A stretch of DNA of 64,000 nucleotides from Mycolicibacterium llatzerense (GTDB lineage: Bacteria > Actinomycetota > Actinomycetes > Mycobacteriales > Mycobacteriaceae): NCBI RefSeq assembly GCF_000878195.1, contig NZ_JXST01000006.1, positions 1 to 64,000 of the forward strand, read 5' to 3'. Position 1 is the stretch's first letter. Every line of letters begins with the position of its first letter. The notes beneath the pieces were generated by a model. That model was not told the origin of the DNA and did no database searches. It was given only the letters and a program-made list of their open reading frames with translations. Shown in pieces: positions 19,195 through 27,731 of the stretch. A program made the position numbers and the translations under genes.

Positions 19195-19270
19195 GGCGCG
19201 GCCGCGACGCCGCCGGGGCGATTTTTTGACACGCGTCAAGCCGGGTGCGACCCGTGTCACACCTGGTCGT

Positions 19271-19276
19271 TACCAT
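19271..19276 (+). promoter_or_regulatory. -10 box (TACCAT) for a leaderless aldehyde dehydrogenase transcript
   Basis: TACCAT, 6 nt, then ATG at 19283. A TANNNT box 6-7 nt before the start codon is the usual arrangement for mycobacterial leaderless mRNAs, and it supports this start. Confidence 0.55.
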
Positions 19277-19282
19277 GGCCGT

Positions 19283-20800
19283 ATGACCGCTACGTCTGAC
19301 GTCCAATCGCCCGGTTCCGGCACCATCTACGACCCCGCGACCGGGGCCATCGCTGGGACCGTGCGCTGGACGGACCCGGCTGACGTACCACGGATCGCCG
19401 CGGGCCTGCGAGCCGCGCAGCGAGAGTGGGAGGCCCGCGGGCCGCAGGGCCGCGCGAAGGTGCTGGCACGTTTCGCGGTGTGGCTGGGCGACCACCGCGA
19501 TGAGATCGAGACCCTGCTGGTCCGTGAGACCGGCAAGTCGATGGTCGACGCCAAGGCCGAAATCCCGCTGGCGATCCTGATCATCTCGTACGTGGTCAAG
19601 ATCATGGAGAAGGCGCTGGCGCCCGATACGCGGCCGGCCCCCATGCCGATGCTGTCGGTCAAGAAGATCACCGTGCACTACCGCCCGCGTGCGGTCGTCG
19701 GTGTCATCGCGCCGTGGAACTACCCGGTGGCCAACGCGCTGATGGATGCCGTCGGGGCACTCGCGGCCGGCTGTGCCGTGCTGCTCAAGCCGTCCGAGCG
19801 GACCCCGCTGACCGCCGAACTGCTGCTGCGCGGCTGGACCGACTCCGGTGCACCCGAGGTGCTGGCCCTGGCACAGGGTGCCCGCGAGATATCCGAGGCC
19901 GTCATCGACAACTCCGACTTCATCCAGTTCACCGGCTCGACGGCCACCGGCCGCAAGGTCATGGAGCGCGCGGCCCGTCGTCTCACCCCCGTCAGCCTCG
20001 AACTCGGTGGCAAGGACCCCATGATCGTCCTCGAGGACGCCGACGTGGAGCTGGCCGCCAACGCCGCGGTCTGGGGCGCGATGTTCAACGCGGGGCAGAC
20101 CTGTGTGTCCGTCGAGCGCGTCTACGTGCTGGAGCCGGCCTACGACGCGTTCGTCGACGCCGTCGTCAAGGCCGTGCAGAACCTCAAGGTGGGTGCCGGC
20201 GAGGGCTACCACCTGGGCGCCCAGATCGACGCCAACCAGGTGGACATCACCGAGCGGCACGTCAACGAGGCCGTGGCTGCCGGCGCCCGGGCGCTGACCG
20301 GTGGCAAGCGCCCCGACGGACCTGGCAGCTTCTACCCGCCGACGGTGCTCGTCGACGTCGATCATTCGATGGCGTGCATGACCGAGGAGACATTCGGCCC
20401 GACACTGCCGATCATGAAGGTCGCCACGGTCGGTGACGCGGTCCGCCTGGCCAACGACAGCCAGTACGGGTTGAGCGCCACCGTGTTCTCCGGCGACGTG
20501 CAGCGGGCCAAAGATGTTGCACTGCAACTCGACTGCGGTGCGGTGAACATCAACGACGTGCTGGCCAACCTGATGTGCACCACCGCCCCGATGGGTGGCT
20601 GGAAGACGTCGGGCATCGGCGCGCGCTTCGGCGGGGCCGAGGGCATCCGTAAGTTCTGCCGCCAGGAGACCGTGGTGGAGCCGCGCACCAGCAAGGGCAC
20701 CGGCGGCAACTACTACCACAACTCGATGAAGGCCCTGGCCCGCATGAACAACGTGCTGACCAAGGTGTCGCTGATCCGGTCGAAGCGCACCGCCAAGTAG
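19283..20800 (+). CDS. NAD(P)-dependent aldehyde dehydrogenase (succinate-semialdehyde-dehydrogenase-like)
   Basis: A 505-residue ALDH-family enzyme that oxidises an aldehyde to the acid. Seen are VGVIAPWNYPVANAL (cofactor-binding entry), FTGSTATGRKVM, the general-base Glu in LELGGKDPMIV, and the catalytic Cys in FNAGQTCVSVER. It ends in an unusual basic tail (SLIRSKRTAK). It resembles actinobacterial GabD2-type enzymes, but the substrate is not certain. A longer frame begins further upstream, but the -10 box 6 nt ahead of ATG 19283 favours the present start. Confidence 0.87.
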   Translation: MTATSDVQSPGSGTIYDPATGAIAGTVRWTDPADVPRIAAGLRAAQREWEARGPQGRAKVLARFAVWLGDHRDEIETLLVRETGKSMVDAKAEIPLAILIISYVVKIMEKALAPDTRPAPMPMLSVKKITVHYRPRAVVGVIAPWNYPVANALMDAVGALAAGCAVLLKPSERTPLTAELLLRGWTDSGAPEVLALAQGAREISEAVIDNSDFIQFTGSTATGRKVMERAARRLTPVSLELGGKDPMIVLEDADVELAANAAVWGAMFNAGQTCVSVERVYVLEPAYDAFVDAVVKAVQNLKVGAGEGYHLGAQIDANQVDITERHVNEAVAAGARALTGGKRPDGPGSFYPPTVLVDVDHSMACMTEETFGPTLPIMKVATVGDAVRLANDSQYGLSATVFSGDVQRAKDVALQLDCGAVNINDVLANLMCTTAPMGGWKTSGIGARFGGAEGIRKFCRQETVVEPRTSKGTGGNYYHNSMKALARMNNVLTKVSLIRSKRTAK

Positions 20801-20846
20801 CACCTGGTGTTCACCCTGACGTCACCGCCAGGTTCGGCCCGGCGGT

Positions 20847-20852
20847 TACCTT
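20847..20852 (+). promoter_or_regulatory. -10 box (TACCTT) for leaderless ppk2 transcript
   Basis: TACCTT, then CAGCCG, then GTG at 20859. Same leaderless spacing as at several other genes in the window. Confidence 0.5.
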
Positions 20853-20858
20853 CAGCCG

Positions 20859-21725
20859 GTGACCCTCGACACCGCTGCCGTTGACGGCTACGCAGTCCGC
20901 GATGATGACGACGACGATCCCGAACTGGTGCTGGTGCACAGCGGAGAAGTGGTCGACACCTGGCGTGAGGGCTACCCGTACGACGACCGGATGAACCGGC
21001 AGGAGTACGAGGAGCAGAAGCGTCTGCTGCAGATCGAGCTGCTGAAGCTGCAGAAGTGGAGCCAGGCCAACGGGCTGCGGCACGTCATCGTCTTCGAAGG
21101 CCGCGACGCCGCCGGCAAGGGCGGCACCATCAAGCGGTTCATGGAGCACCTCAACCCGCGCGGCGCCCGCGTCGTCGCGCTGGAGAAGCCGACGGAGCGG
21201 GAACGCACCCAGTGGTACTTCCAGCGGTACGTCACGCACCTGCCGGCCGCCGGCGAGATCGTGTTGTTCGACCGCTCCTGGTACAACCGGGCCGGTGTGG
21301 AACGCGTCATGGGTTACTGCACGCCCAAGCAGCACGCTGAATTCGTCCGCCAGGCACCGCTTTTCGAACAGATGCTGGCCAACGACGGCATCAGCCTCAC
21401 CAAGCTGTGGTTCTCGGTGACCCAGGCCGAGCAGCGCACCCGGTTCACCATCCGCCAGGTCGACCCGGTGCGGCAGTGGAAGCTGTCCCCGACGGACCTG
21501 GCCTCGCTGGACAAGTGGGATGCCTACACCGCGGCCAAGGAAGAGATGTTCGCCTGGACGGACACCGAGGTCGCGCCGTGGACTGTGGTGAAGAGCAACG
21601 ACAAGAAGCGTGCCCGGATCAACGCCATGCGCCATGTTCTCGGTAAGTTCGATTACGACAACAAGGACCATGAGGTGGTCGGGCACGCCGACCCGCTGAT
21701 AGTGGGACGGGCGCTGTCGGACTGA
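20859..21725 (+). CDS. ppk2: Polyphosphate kinase 2 (PPK2, Rv3232c-like)
   Basis: A 288-residue PPK2 enzyme that transfers phosphate between polyphosphate and nucleotides. Walker A is FEGRDAAGKGG (about residues 77-87), and the second conserved motif is LFDRSWYNRAGVERVMGYC (about 137-155). The C-terminal part has the family's WKLSPTDLASLDKWD and TVVKSNDKKRARINAM. It resembles the mycobacterial class I enzyme that makes GTP from GDP. It is clearly different from the second PPK2 at 39167-40027. Confidence 0.92.
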   Translation: MTLDTAAVDGYAVRDDDDDDPELVLVHSGEVVDTWREGYPYDDRMNRQEYEEQKRLLQIELLKLQKWSQANGLRHVIVFEGRDAAGKGGTIKRFMEHLNPRGARVVALEKPTERERTQWYFQRYVTHLPAAGEIVLFDRSWYNRAGVERVMGYCTPKQHAEFVRQAPLFEQMLANDGISLTKLWFSVTQAEQRTRFTIRQVDPVRQWKLSPTDLASLDKWDAYTAAKEEMFAWTDTEVAPWTVVKSNDKKRARINAMRHVLGKFDYDNKDHEVVGHADPLIVGRALSD

Positions 21726-21753
21726 GGCGGCGCCCACCAACGTAGGAGGGCGC

Positions 21754-22635
21754 TTGCGATTCGTCGCGACACTGCTGTTGTGGCTGGTCACCACCGTCGC
21801 TGTGGCGGTGGCTGTGCCGGTCTGCTGGGCGCAGCACACACTTGTCGACCGGGGCGGCTACGTCGCCCTGGCGACCACGGCAGCCAAGAACCATGAGCTG
21901 CAGAAGGCCACTGCCAGCGAGCTGGGCATCCAGATCAACAAGCTGGCCACCAGCGCGGGATATGACCTGAGCACCAGCACCATGTCGAGTGCCGCCGGGC
22001 TCTACACCTCCAGCTCGGTGTTCCCGGGCCAGTTCGGCACCGCCAACGGGTTTGCGCACGACTGGCTGTTCACCGACACCATGGCGCATTCGGATGCGTC
22101 CGGTCGCTGGACCATCGACCTGTCGCCGATGCTGTCGGACCGGTCGTTCAAGGCGACGTTGTCGGCGCTGGGCATCCGCGTGCCGTCGAAAATCGAAGTG
22201 CCGATTACCGATTCGGCCCAGTCGGTACGGCCGGGCCAGTTCCGGGCCGCGACGACGTGGGGACCGTGGGCGCGGATCGGCATCTGCGTGCTGACGGGCA
22301 TCTTCGCCCTGCTGACACTCGCGGTGACTCGCTCCCGCGGAAAAACCGTTGCTGCCCTCGGCATCTCGACCATGATCGTCGGCGCCGCCGGCTGGGCCGG
22401 GATCGAGGCGGGACGGCGCTACATCAACGACGGGCTGAACCGCACCACCGGCAACGTCCGCCAGGTGGCCGATGTCATGGTCGATACCGCCATCGCCAAC
22501 GCTCATGAGTGGCTCAACATCACCCTGGCCGTCGGTGGCGGACTGGTGGTGCTCGGCGTGCTCGTGACGCTGCTGGGCAATCTCGGCCGTCGGGTGGTGC
22601 GCAAGCCCAAGCCCGCGGCAGCCCCGGCCTCCTGA
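21754..22635 (+). CDS. Multi-pass membrane protein of unknown function
   Basis: 293 residues. The TTG start is supported by a strong AGGAGGG ribosome site 3 nt upstream. Helix 1 (about residues 5-25) acts as signal anchor. A hydrophilic outer domain of about 150 residues follows, then helices at about 174-196, 202-222 and 252-276, and a short basic/Ala-Pro tail. No known domain was recognised. It starts 28 bp after ppk2, so the two may be co-transcribed. It ends in a very long hairpin. Confidence 0.7.
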   Translation: MRFVATLLLWLVTTVAVAVAVPVCWAQHTLVDRGGYVALATTAAKNHELQKATASELGIQINKLATSAGYDLSTSTMSSAAGLYTSSSVFPGQFGTANGFAHDWLFTDTMAHSDASGRWTIDLSPMLSDRSFKATLSALGIRVPSKIEVPITDSAQSVRPGQFRAATTWGPWARIGICVLTGIFALLTLAVTRSRGKTVAALGISTMIVGAAGWAGIEAGRRYINDGLNRTTGNVRQVADVMVDTAIANAHEWLNITLAVGGGLVVLGVLVTLLGNLGRRVVRKPKPAAAPAS

Positions 22636-22640
22636 TTGCC

Positions 22641-22701
22641 CGCGAGCAGACGTAAAACTGTCGATTTCCCAGTGATTTCGACAGTTTTGCGTCTGCTCGC
22701 G
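22641..22701. repeat. Long palindrome (24-bp arms) between convergent genes; terminator or REP-like element
   Basis: Arms 22641-22664 and 22678-22701 are complementary over 24 bp apart from one G-U-compatible change, with the loop TTTCCCAGTGATT. The left arm begins CGCGAGCAGACGTAAAACTG. The gap between the two convergent stop codons is filled almost entirely by it. There is no T tract, so it works as a hairpin rather than a classical intrinsic terminator. Confidence 0.75.
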
Positions 22702-22703
22702 AG

Positions 22704-24791
22704 TTAAGCGGAGCCGACGGTGCGTTCGAGGAACGAGTAGACGAGCGCGGCTTTGAACGCTGCCTGCGAGTTGTCGGCGGCCCCGCCGTGTCCGCCCTCG
22801 ATGTTCTCGTAGTAGTTGACGCGGTGGCCGACGGCCTCGAGTGCTGCCGTCATCTTCCGGGCGTGGCCCGGATGCACCCGATCGTCGCGCGTCGAAGTGG
22901 TCATCAGTAGCGCCGGGTAGGTCCGCTCGGCCGAAATGTTCTGGTACGGCGAGTACTTCGAGATGAACTCCCAGTCGTCGGGGTTGTCCGGGTCGCCGTA
23001 CTCGGCCACCCACGAGGCTCCGGCGAGCAACAGGTGATACCGCTTCATGTCCAGCAGTGGCACGCTGCACACCAGAGCACCGAACAACTCCGGATACCGC
23101 GTCAGCATGACGCCCATGAGCAGCCCGCCGTTGCTGCCGCCCTCGGCGGCGAGTTGTTCGACGGTGGTGATGCCGCGGCGCACGAGATCGGCTGCGACGG
23201 CGGCGAAGTCCTCGTAGACCAGGTGGCGCCCCTCGCGCATCGCCTGGGTGTGCCAGCGTGGCCCGTACTCACCGCCGCCGCGGATGTTGGCCTCGACGTA
23301 GGTGCCGCCCTGGGTCAGCCACAGCCGGCCGAGCACTCCGGCGTAACCGGGCAGCATCGACGACTCGAAGCCGCCATACCCGCTCAGCAGCGTCTTGCGC
23401 GGCTCGGTGACACCCCGTTGTCCCACAACGAAATACGGGATGCGGGTGCCGTCGGCCGACGTCGCGAAATGCTGCGACACCTCGACCTCGGAGGCGTCGA
23501 AGAATCCCGGCGCGCGCTTGATCTCGGTCACCGCGCCGCCGGCGTGTCCCCACAGCAGGCGCGACGGACTGTCGAATCCGCTTGAGTCCAGGAAGATCTC
23601 GTCGCCGTACTCGTCGACATCGACGATGACGGTGGTGGCGTGCTTCGGCACGCCCGGAATGTCCTCGCGCACCCAGGTTCCGGGGGTAACCAGTTCGATG
23701 TGGCCGATGACGTCGACCAACGTCTGCAGCAGCAGCCGGTCGCGGGTCCACGCGAAGTTCTGCATACTGCTGTGCTCGTCGGGTTCGAAAACCACACTCA
23801 GATCCCGGTTTCCGGCCAGGTAATCGTCATAGCGGGCGGCCAGCAGCGTTCCCGCCTCGTACGTCGTCTCACCGACGGTCCACTCGCCGCGCGGCCGGAT
23901 CAGCAGCCATTCCCGGTGGATGGAGATCGCGGCATCGGTGGGGACGTCGATGCGGATGAGCTCGCCGCCGCGGACTTCGTAGCGTTCGCGGTTGAAGAAG
24001 TCGGTGGACTGCGACACCATCAACCGCTCGAAACCCGGTGTGCTGTCGTAGCCCGCGCCGACGCTGACGTCGGACGCCGCGCCTTCGAAGATCGTCACGG
24101 CCTCGGAGAGCGGCTGTCCACGGTGCCACCGCTTGACGATCCGCGGGTACCCGGACTCGGTCATGGCGCCGGGCCCGAAATCGGTGCCAACCAATACCGT
24201 GTCGGGTGTCTCCCAGGAGACGCTGGACTTGGCTTCCGGCAAGTTGAATCCGTCGTCGACGAATTGCCTTGCCTCCATGTCGAACTCGCGGACCACCGAC
24301 GCGTCGGCCCCGCCGCGGGACAGCGCGATCAGGGCGAGGTTCAGGCCGGGTTCGATGACATCGGCACCGGCCCACACCCAGTTCTCGTCTTCGTCGGCCG
24401 CGAGCTTGTCGAGGTCGATCAGCACGTCCCACTCGGGCGCGTCGGTGCGGTAGCTGTCGAGCGTGGTGCGCCGCCACAGCCCACGGGGGTTCTCGGCGTC
24501 GCGCCAGTAGTTGTAGAGCAGCTCGCCGCGCCGCCGGACGTACGGAATGCGGGCATCGGTGTCCATCACCTCGAGGGCGTCGGCGCGCATCTGCTCGAAA
24601 CGCTCGCCGCCGAACTCGGCGATCGTCGGGTCGTTGTGCTCGCGCACCCAGTTCAGCGCGTCGTCGCCGGTGATGTCCTCGAGCCACAGGTAGGGATCGG
24701 CTTCTGGGGCGAGCGGAGCGACGGGATCGGCTTCTGGGGCGAGCGGAGCGACGGGATCGCCAGTGGCGGGGCCGAGGGAATCAGAAGTCAC
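22704..24791 (-). CDS. S9-family prolyl oligopeptidase-like peptidase (Rv0457c type)
   Basis: A 695-residue serine peptidase of the prolyl-oligopeptidase family. The N-terminal beta-propeller starts after PYLWLEDITGDDALNWVREH. The C-terminal alpha/beta-hydrolase carries the catalytic Ser in GGSNGGLLMG, Asp in TSTRDDRVHPGHARKM and His in IEGGHGGAAD. It cleaves short peptides, probably after Pro. I chose GTG 24791 (AAGAAT box 6 nt upstream on the minus strand). A longer frame reaches 24842 but would overlap the divergent gene. The N-terminus carries a duplicated 10-residue unit. Confidence 0.9.
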   Translation of the reverse strand: MTSDSLGPATGDPVAPLAPEADPVAPLAPEADPYLWLEDITGDDALNWVREHNDPTIAEFGGERFEQMRADALEVMDTDARIPYVRRRGELLYNYWRDAENPRGLWRRTTLDSYRTDAPEWDVLIDLDKLAADEDENWVWAGADVIEPGLNLALIALSRGGADASVVREFDMEARQFVDDGFNLPEAKSSVSWETPDTVLVGTDFGPGAMTESGYPRIVKRWHRGQPLSEAVTIFEGAASDVSVGAGYDSTPGFERLMVSQSTDFFNRERYEVRGGELIRIDVPTDAAISIHREWLLIRPRGEWTVGETTYEAGTLLAARYDDYLAGNRDLSVVFEPDEHSSMQNFAWTRDRLLLQTLVDVIGHIELVTPGTWVREDIPGVPKHATTVIVDVDEYGDEIFLDSSGFDSPSRLLWGHAGGAVTEIKRAPGFFDASEVEVSQHFATSADGTRIPYFVVGQRGVTEPRKTLLSGYGGFESSMLPGYAGVLGRLWLTQGGTYVEANIRGGGEYGPRWHTQAMREGRHLVYEDFAAVAADLVRRGITTVEQLAAEGGSNGGLLMGVMLTRYPELFGALVCSVPLLDMKRYHLLLAGASWVAEYGDPDNPDDWEFISKYSPYQNISAERTYPALLMTTSTRDDRVHPGHARKMTAALEAVGHRVNYYENIEGGHGGAADNSQAAFKAALVYSFLERTVGSA
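24694..24753. repeat. 30-bp tandem duplication in the peptidase N-terminal coding region
   Basis: Two exact 30-bp copies (24694-24723 and 24724-24753) encode a repeated Ala/Pro/Glu/Asp-rich decapeptide just ahead of the propeller domain. Being in frame, it only lengthens the N-terminal extension. Confidence 0.85.
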
Positions 24792-24814
24792 CCGGACATT
24801 CTTACCCTCCGGCG

Positions 24815-24820
24815 TAGGGT
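24815..24820 (+). promoter_or_regulatory. -10 box (TAGGGT) for leaderless DUF779 gene
   Basis: TAGGGT, GGCTGC, then ATG at 24827. It lies in the 35-bp gap shared with the divergent peptidase gene. Confidence 0.5.
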
Positions 24821-24826
24821 GGCTGC

Positions 24827-25300
24827 ATGCCATCACGGGCACTGATCACCGCCGATGCCGCCGAACTGCTGCGCAGTCTGCAGAACCAGCACGGGCCGTT
24901 GATGTTTCATCAGTCCGGCGGATGCTGCGACGGGTCGTCGCCGATGTGTTATCCCGACGGCGATTTCATCGTGGGGGACCGGGACGTGCTGCTTGCGGTG
25001 CTCGACGTCGGAGCCGACGGCGTACCGGTGTGGATTTCGGGCCCGCAGTTCGAGGCCTGGCAGCACACGCAACTGATCATCGACGTGGTCGCGGGCCGGG
25101 GCAGCGGGTTCAGCGTGGAGGCGCCTGAAGGCAAACGCTTCCTGTCGCGCGGGCGGGTGTTCAGCGAGGCGGAGAACGCCGAGCTCGCGGCCCAGCCGCC
25201 CATCGTCGGCGCCCAGTACGCGCAAGGCGCGCGGCCCGTCCGGGACGGCACGCTGATCGTCGACCGTGCCGAGGAAGCGTGCCCACTGCCGGGAACGTAG
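24827..25300 (+). CDS. DUF779 protein (Rv0459 type)
   Basis: A 157-residue DUF779 family member with the typical Cys/Gly segment HQSGGCCDGSSPMCYPDG (about residues 27-44), which could bind a metal, and FSVEAPEGKRFLSR further on. In other mycobacteria and many bacteria DUF779 genes sit beside an aldehyde dehydrogenase gene. Here the nearest aldehyde dehydrogenase is 4 kb upstream (19283) and not in the same operon. Function is unknown. Confidence 0.85.
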   Translation: MPSRALITADAAELLRSLQNQHGPLMFHQSGGCCDGSSPMCYPDGDFIVGDRDVLLAVLDVGADGVPVWISGPQFEAWQHTQLIIDVVAGRGSGFSVEAPEGKRFLSRGRVFSEAENAELAAQPPIVGAQYAQGARPVRDGTLIVDRAEEACPLPGT

Positions 25301-25342
25301 CCGGTTGAATCGGTCTCCCGCCTGCCAAGCACCGCTCGCCTA

Positions 25343-25348
25343 TAAGGT
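25343..25348 (+). promoter_or_regulatory. -10 box (TAAGGT) for leaderless lpdC transcript
   Basis: TAAGGT, GTGCAT, then GTG at 25355. The spacing selects GTG 25355 over the in-frame ATG at 25349. Confidence 0.55.
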
Positions 25349-25354
25349 GTGCAT

Positions 25355-26761
25355 GTGACTCACTATGACGTCGTCGTTCTCGGAGCCGGTCCCGGCGGAT
25401 ATGTCGCCGCTATTCGCGCAGCCCAGCTGGGGCTGACCACCGCCATCGTCGAACCGAAGTACTGGGGCGGCGTCTGTCTCAACGTGGGGTGTATCCCATC
25501 CAAGGCCCTGCTGCGCAACGCGGAGCTGGCGCACATCTTCAACAAGGAAGCCAAGACCTTCGGCATCAGTGGCGAGGCCAGCTTCGACTTCGGTGCGGCG
25601 TTCGACCGCAGCCGCAAGGTCGCCGAGGGCCGCGTCGCGGGCGTGCACTTCCTGATGAAGAAGAACAAGATCACCGAGGTTCACGGCTACGGCACCTTCA
25701 CCGGACCCAAGTCGATGTCGGTCAAGCTCAACGAGGGTGGCACCGAGGAGCTCACCTTCGACAACGCGATCATCGCGACCGGTTCGTCGGTGCGGCTGGT
25801 GCCCGGCACCTCGCTGAGCGAGAACGTCGTCACCTACGAGAAGCAGATTCTGACGCGGGAGCTGCCCGGCTCGATCATCATCGCCGGCGCCGGCGCCATC
25901 GGCATGGAGTTCGCGTACGTGCTGAAGAACTACGGCGTCGACGTGACGATCGTCGAGTTCCTGCCGCGCGCGTTGCCCAACGAAGACGCCGAGGTCTCCA
26001 AGGAGATCGAGAAGCAGTACAAGAAGCTGGGCGTCAAGATCCTCACCGGCACCAAGGTCGAGTCGATCACCGACAATGGCTCGGACGTGACCGTCGTGGT
26101 GAGCAAGGACGGCGGCACCCAGGAGCTCAAGGCCGACAAGGTGTTGCAGGCCATCGGTTTCGGCCCCAACGTCGACGGCTACGGCCTCGAGACGACGGGC
26201 GTCGCGCTCACCGACCGCGGCGCCATCGCGATCGATGACTACATGCACACCAACGTCCCGCACATCTACGCGATCGGTGATGTGACAGCCAAGCTGATGC
26301 TGGCGCACGTGGCCGAGGCGATGGGCGTGGTGGCCGCCGAGACCATCGCCGGCGCTGAGACCATGGCGTTCGGTGACTACCGCATGATGCCGCGCGCCAC
26401 GTTCTGCCAGCCGCAGGTCGCGAGCTTCGGTCTCACCGAGGAGCAGGCCAGAGAAGAAGCGATACGACGAGGCTCCGATATTAAGGTCGCCAAGTTCCCG
26501 TTCACCGCGAACGGCAAGGCGCACGGCCTGGCCGACCCGACCGGCTTCGTGAAGCTGATCGCCGATGCCAAGTACGGCGAGCTGATCGGCGGGCACCTGA
26601 TCGGGCCTGATGTGTCCGAGCTGCTGCCCGAGCTGACGCTGGCCCAGAAGTGGGATCTGACCGTCAACGAGCTGGCCCGCAACGTGCACACCCACCCGAC
26701 GCTGTCGGAGGCGCTGCAGGAGGCCATCCACGGCCTAGCCGGCCACATGATCAACTTCTGA
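25355..26761 (+). CDS. lpdC: Dihydrolipoyl dehydrogenase (E3 of 2-oxo-acid dehydrogenases)
   Basis: A 468-residue FAD enzyme that reoxidises dihydrolipoamide with NAD+. In mycobacteria it serves pyruvate and branched-chain dehydrogenases and the DlaT/AhpD/AhpC peroxidase. FAD-binding [10 protein letters not shown] is at the N-terminus, the redox disulfide lies in [16 protein letters not shown]-binding [12 protein letters not shown] is mid-protein, and the C-terminal active His is in [10 protein letters not shown]. It follows M. tuberculosis LpdC closely. An exception is a patch at 26450-26485 with a four-residue insertion relative to that protein (from memory) and rare codons (AGA, ATA, CGA, CGA, ATT). 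Confidence 0.96.
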   Translation: MTHYDVVVLGAGPGGYVAAIRAAQLGLTTAIVEPKYWGGVCLNVGCIPSKALLRNAELAHIFNKEAKTFGISGEASFDFGAAFDRSRKVAEGRVAGVHFLMKKNKITEVHGYGTFTGPKSMSVKLNEGGTEELTFDNAIIATGSSVRLVPGTSLSENVVTYEKQILTRELPGSIIIAGAGAIGMEFAYVLKNYGVDVTIVEFLPRALPNEDAEVSKEIEKQYKKLGVKILTGTKVESITDNGSDVTVVVSKDGGTQELKADKVLQAIGFGPNVDGYGLETTGVALTDRGAIAIDDYMHTNVPHIYAIGDVTAKLMLAHVAEAMGVVAAETIAGAETMAFGDYRMMPRATFCQPQVASFGLTEEQAREEAIRRGSDIKVAKFPFTANGKAHGLADPTGFVKLIADAKYGELIGGHLIGPDVSELLPELTLAQKWDLTVNELARNVHTHPTLSEALQEAIHGLAGHMINF

Positions 26762-26768
26762 GTCGGTC

Positions 26769-27038
26769 TTGCGCGCGAATGTTGTTGCCGCGATAGGCGG
26801 TTTGGTCGTCGGCCACATGTTGTGGCTGGTGGCCATCTCACTCGCGATGGACACCACCAGGATCAGCTTCTGGGTACTGGTGATGTCCGGCGTGGTCTTC
26901 GTGGTGGCCGGCGCCGCCGTGTTCTTCGCTCGAAAGTTTCAGGAGCGCAAGGCTTTTGCGAAGTCCGCGTTCCTGTGGTGCCTGCCCGTCGCGCCAGTGT
27001 TGATGACGCTGGCGGTTCTCGGGGTCACCTACCTCTAG
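26769..27038 (+). CDS. Small conserved membrane protein (Rv0463 type)
   Basis: 89 residues starting at TTG 26769, 7 bp after lpdC. Three hydrophobic helices (about residues 5-25, 33-53 and 68-88) are joined by a short basic loop FARKFQERKAFAKS. Position and size match Rv0463, which follows lpdC in M. tuberculosis. Function is unknown. Confidence 0.75.
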   Translation: MRANVVAAIGGLVVGHMLWLVAISLAMDTTRISFWVLVMSGVVFVVAGAAVFFARKFQERKAFAKSAFLWCLPVAPVLMTLAVLGVTYL

Positions 27039-27052
27039 CCGGTTCGAGCGCG

Positions 27053-27619
27053 CTAGTCCGGGAAGTCCAGCGGCACGCGCAGGGTGGCGATGGTCGCTGC
27101 CAGCCCGTCGTATTGCGCTGCCAGCAGGCAGAAGTCGATGAGCTGCTTGCGGTCCAGGTACGCCGCCAGCGACTTCCACGTCTGGTCGGACACCGACCGG
27201 GTGATGACGAACTCGTCCGTCGCGGTGATCAGGACGCGTTGCCGGTCGGTGAGGCCCTCGGCGTCCGGCCCTTCGAAAATGCGGGCCTGCGTCTCGGCGT
27301 CGACGCCGCGGCTGCGGGCGAGGCGACGGTGCTGCTGCAGTTCGTACTCGCTGCCGCGCAGATGAGCGACGCGCAGGATCACCAGTTCGGCATCCCTGAG
27401 CCCCAGCTTGCTGCGGCCCAGCAGCATGCCGGAGTAGGGGAGGAACGTCAGGAACAGCAGATGGTGCTGGCCGAGGACGTTGAAGAGGGTGAACCGCGGA
27501 GCCCGGATGGTCTTGGCGCCGATCTTGGCGATGACCCAGTTGAGCGGGCCCAGCTCACGGAAGCCGCCGGGTTCGATGCGGGCCGGCTCGATGGTGTTCA
27601 CAATTCCCGAGTCTGGCAC
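27053..27619 (-). CDS. AhpD/carboxymuconolactone-decarboxylase-like protein (Rv0464c type)
   Basis: 188 residues. The family core is DAELVILRVAHLRGSEYELQQH (about residues 80-101) followed by the helix RLARSRGVDAET. The CxxC of true AhpD peroxidases is absent (S-E-Y-E here), so a thiol peroxidase role is unlikely; E and H residues of the decarboxylase-like group remain. N-terminal region starts MPDSGIVNTIEPARIEP. Convergent with the small membrane protein gene. Substrate unknown. Confidence 0.82.
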   Translation of the reverse strand: MPDSGIVNTIEPARIEPGGFRELGPLNWVIAKIGAKTIRAPRFTLFNVLGQHHLLFLTFLPYSGMLLGRSKLGLRDAELVILRVAHLRGSEYELQQHRRLARSRGVDAETQARIFEGPDAEGLTDRQRVLITATDEFVITRSVSDQTWKSLAAYLDRKQLIDFCLLAAQYDGLAATIATLRVPLDFPD

Positions 27620-27731
27620 AGGCGAGGCGGTCGTAGGGTCCAGCCATGCAGCGGCCGCAATGAAAATGTGCTGAGTCGCAAATTGGTCGCAAATTGCTGG
27701 TAGCGGCGTCTGACGACCTATCGTCTATCAC

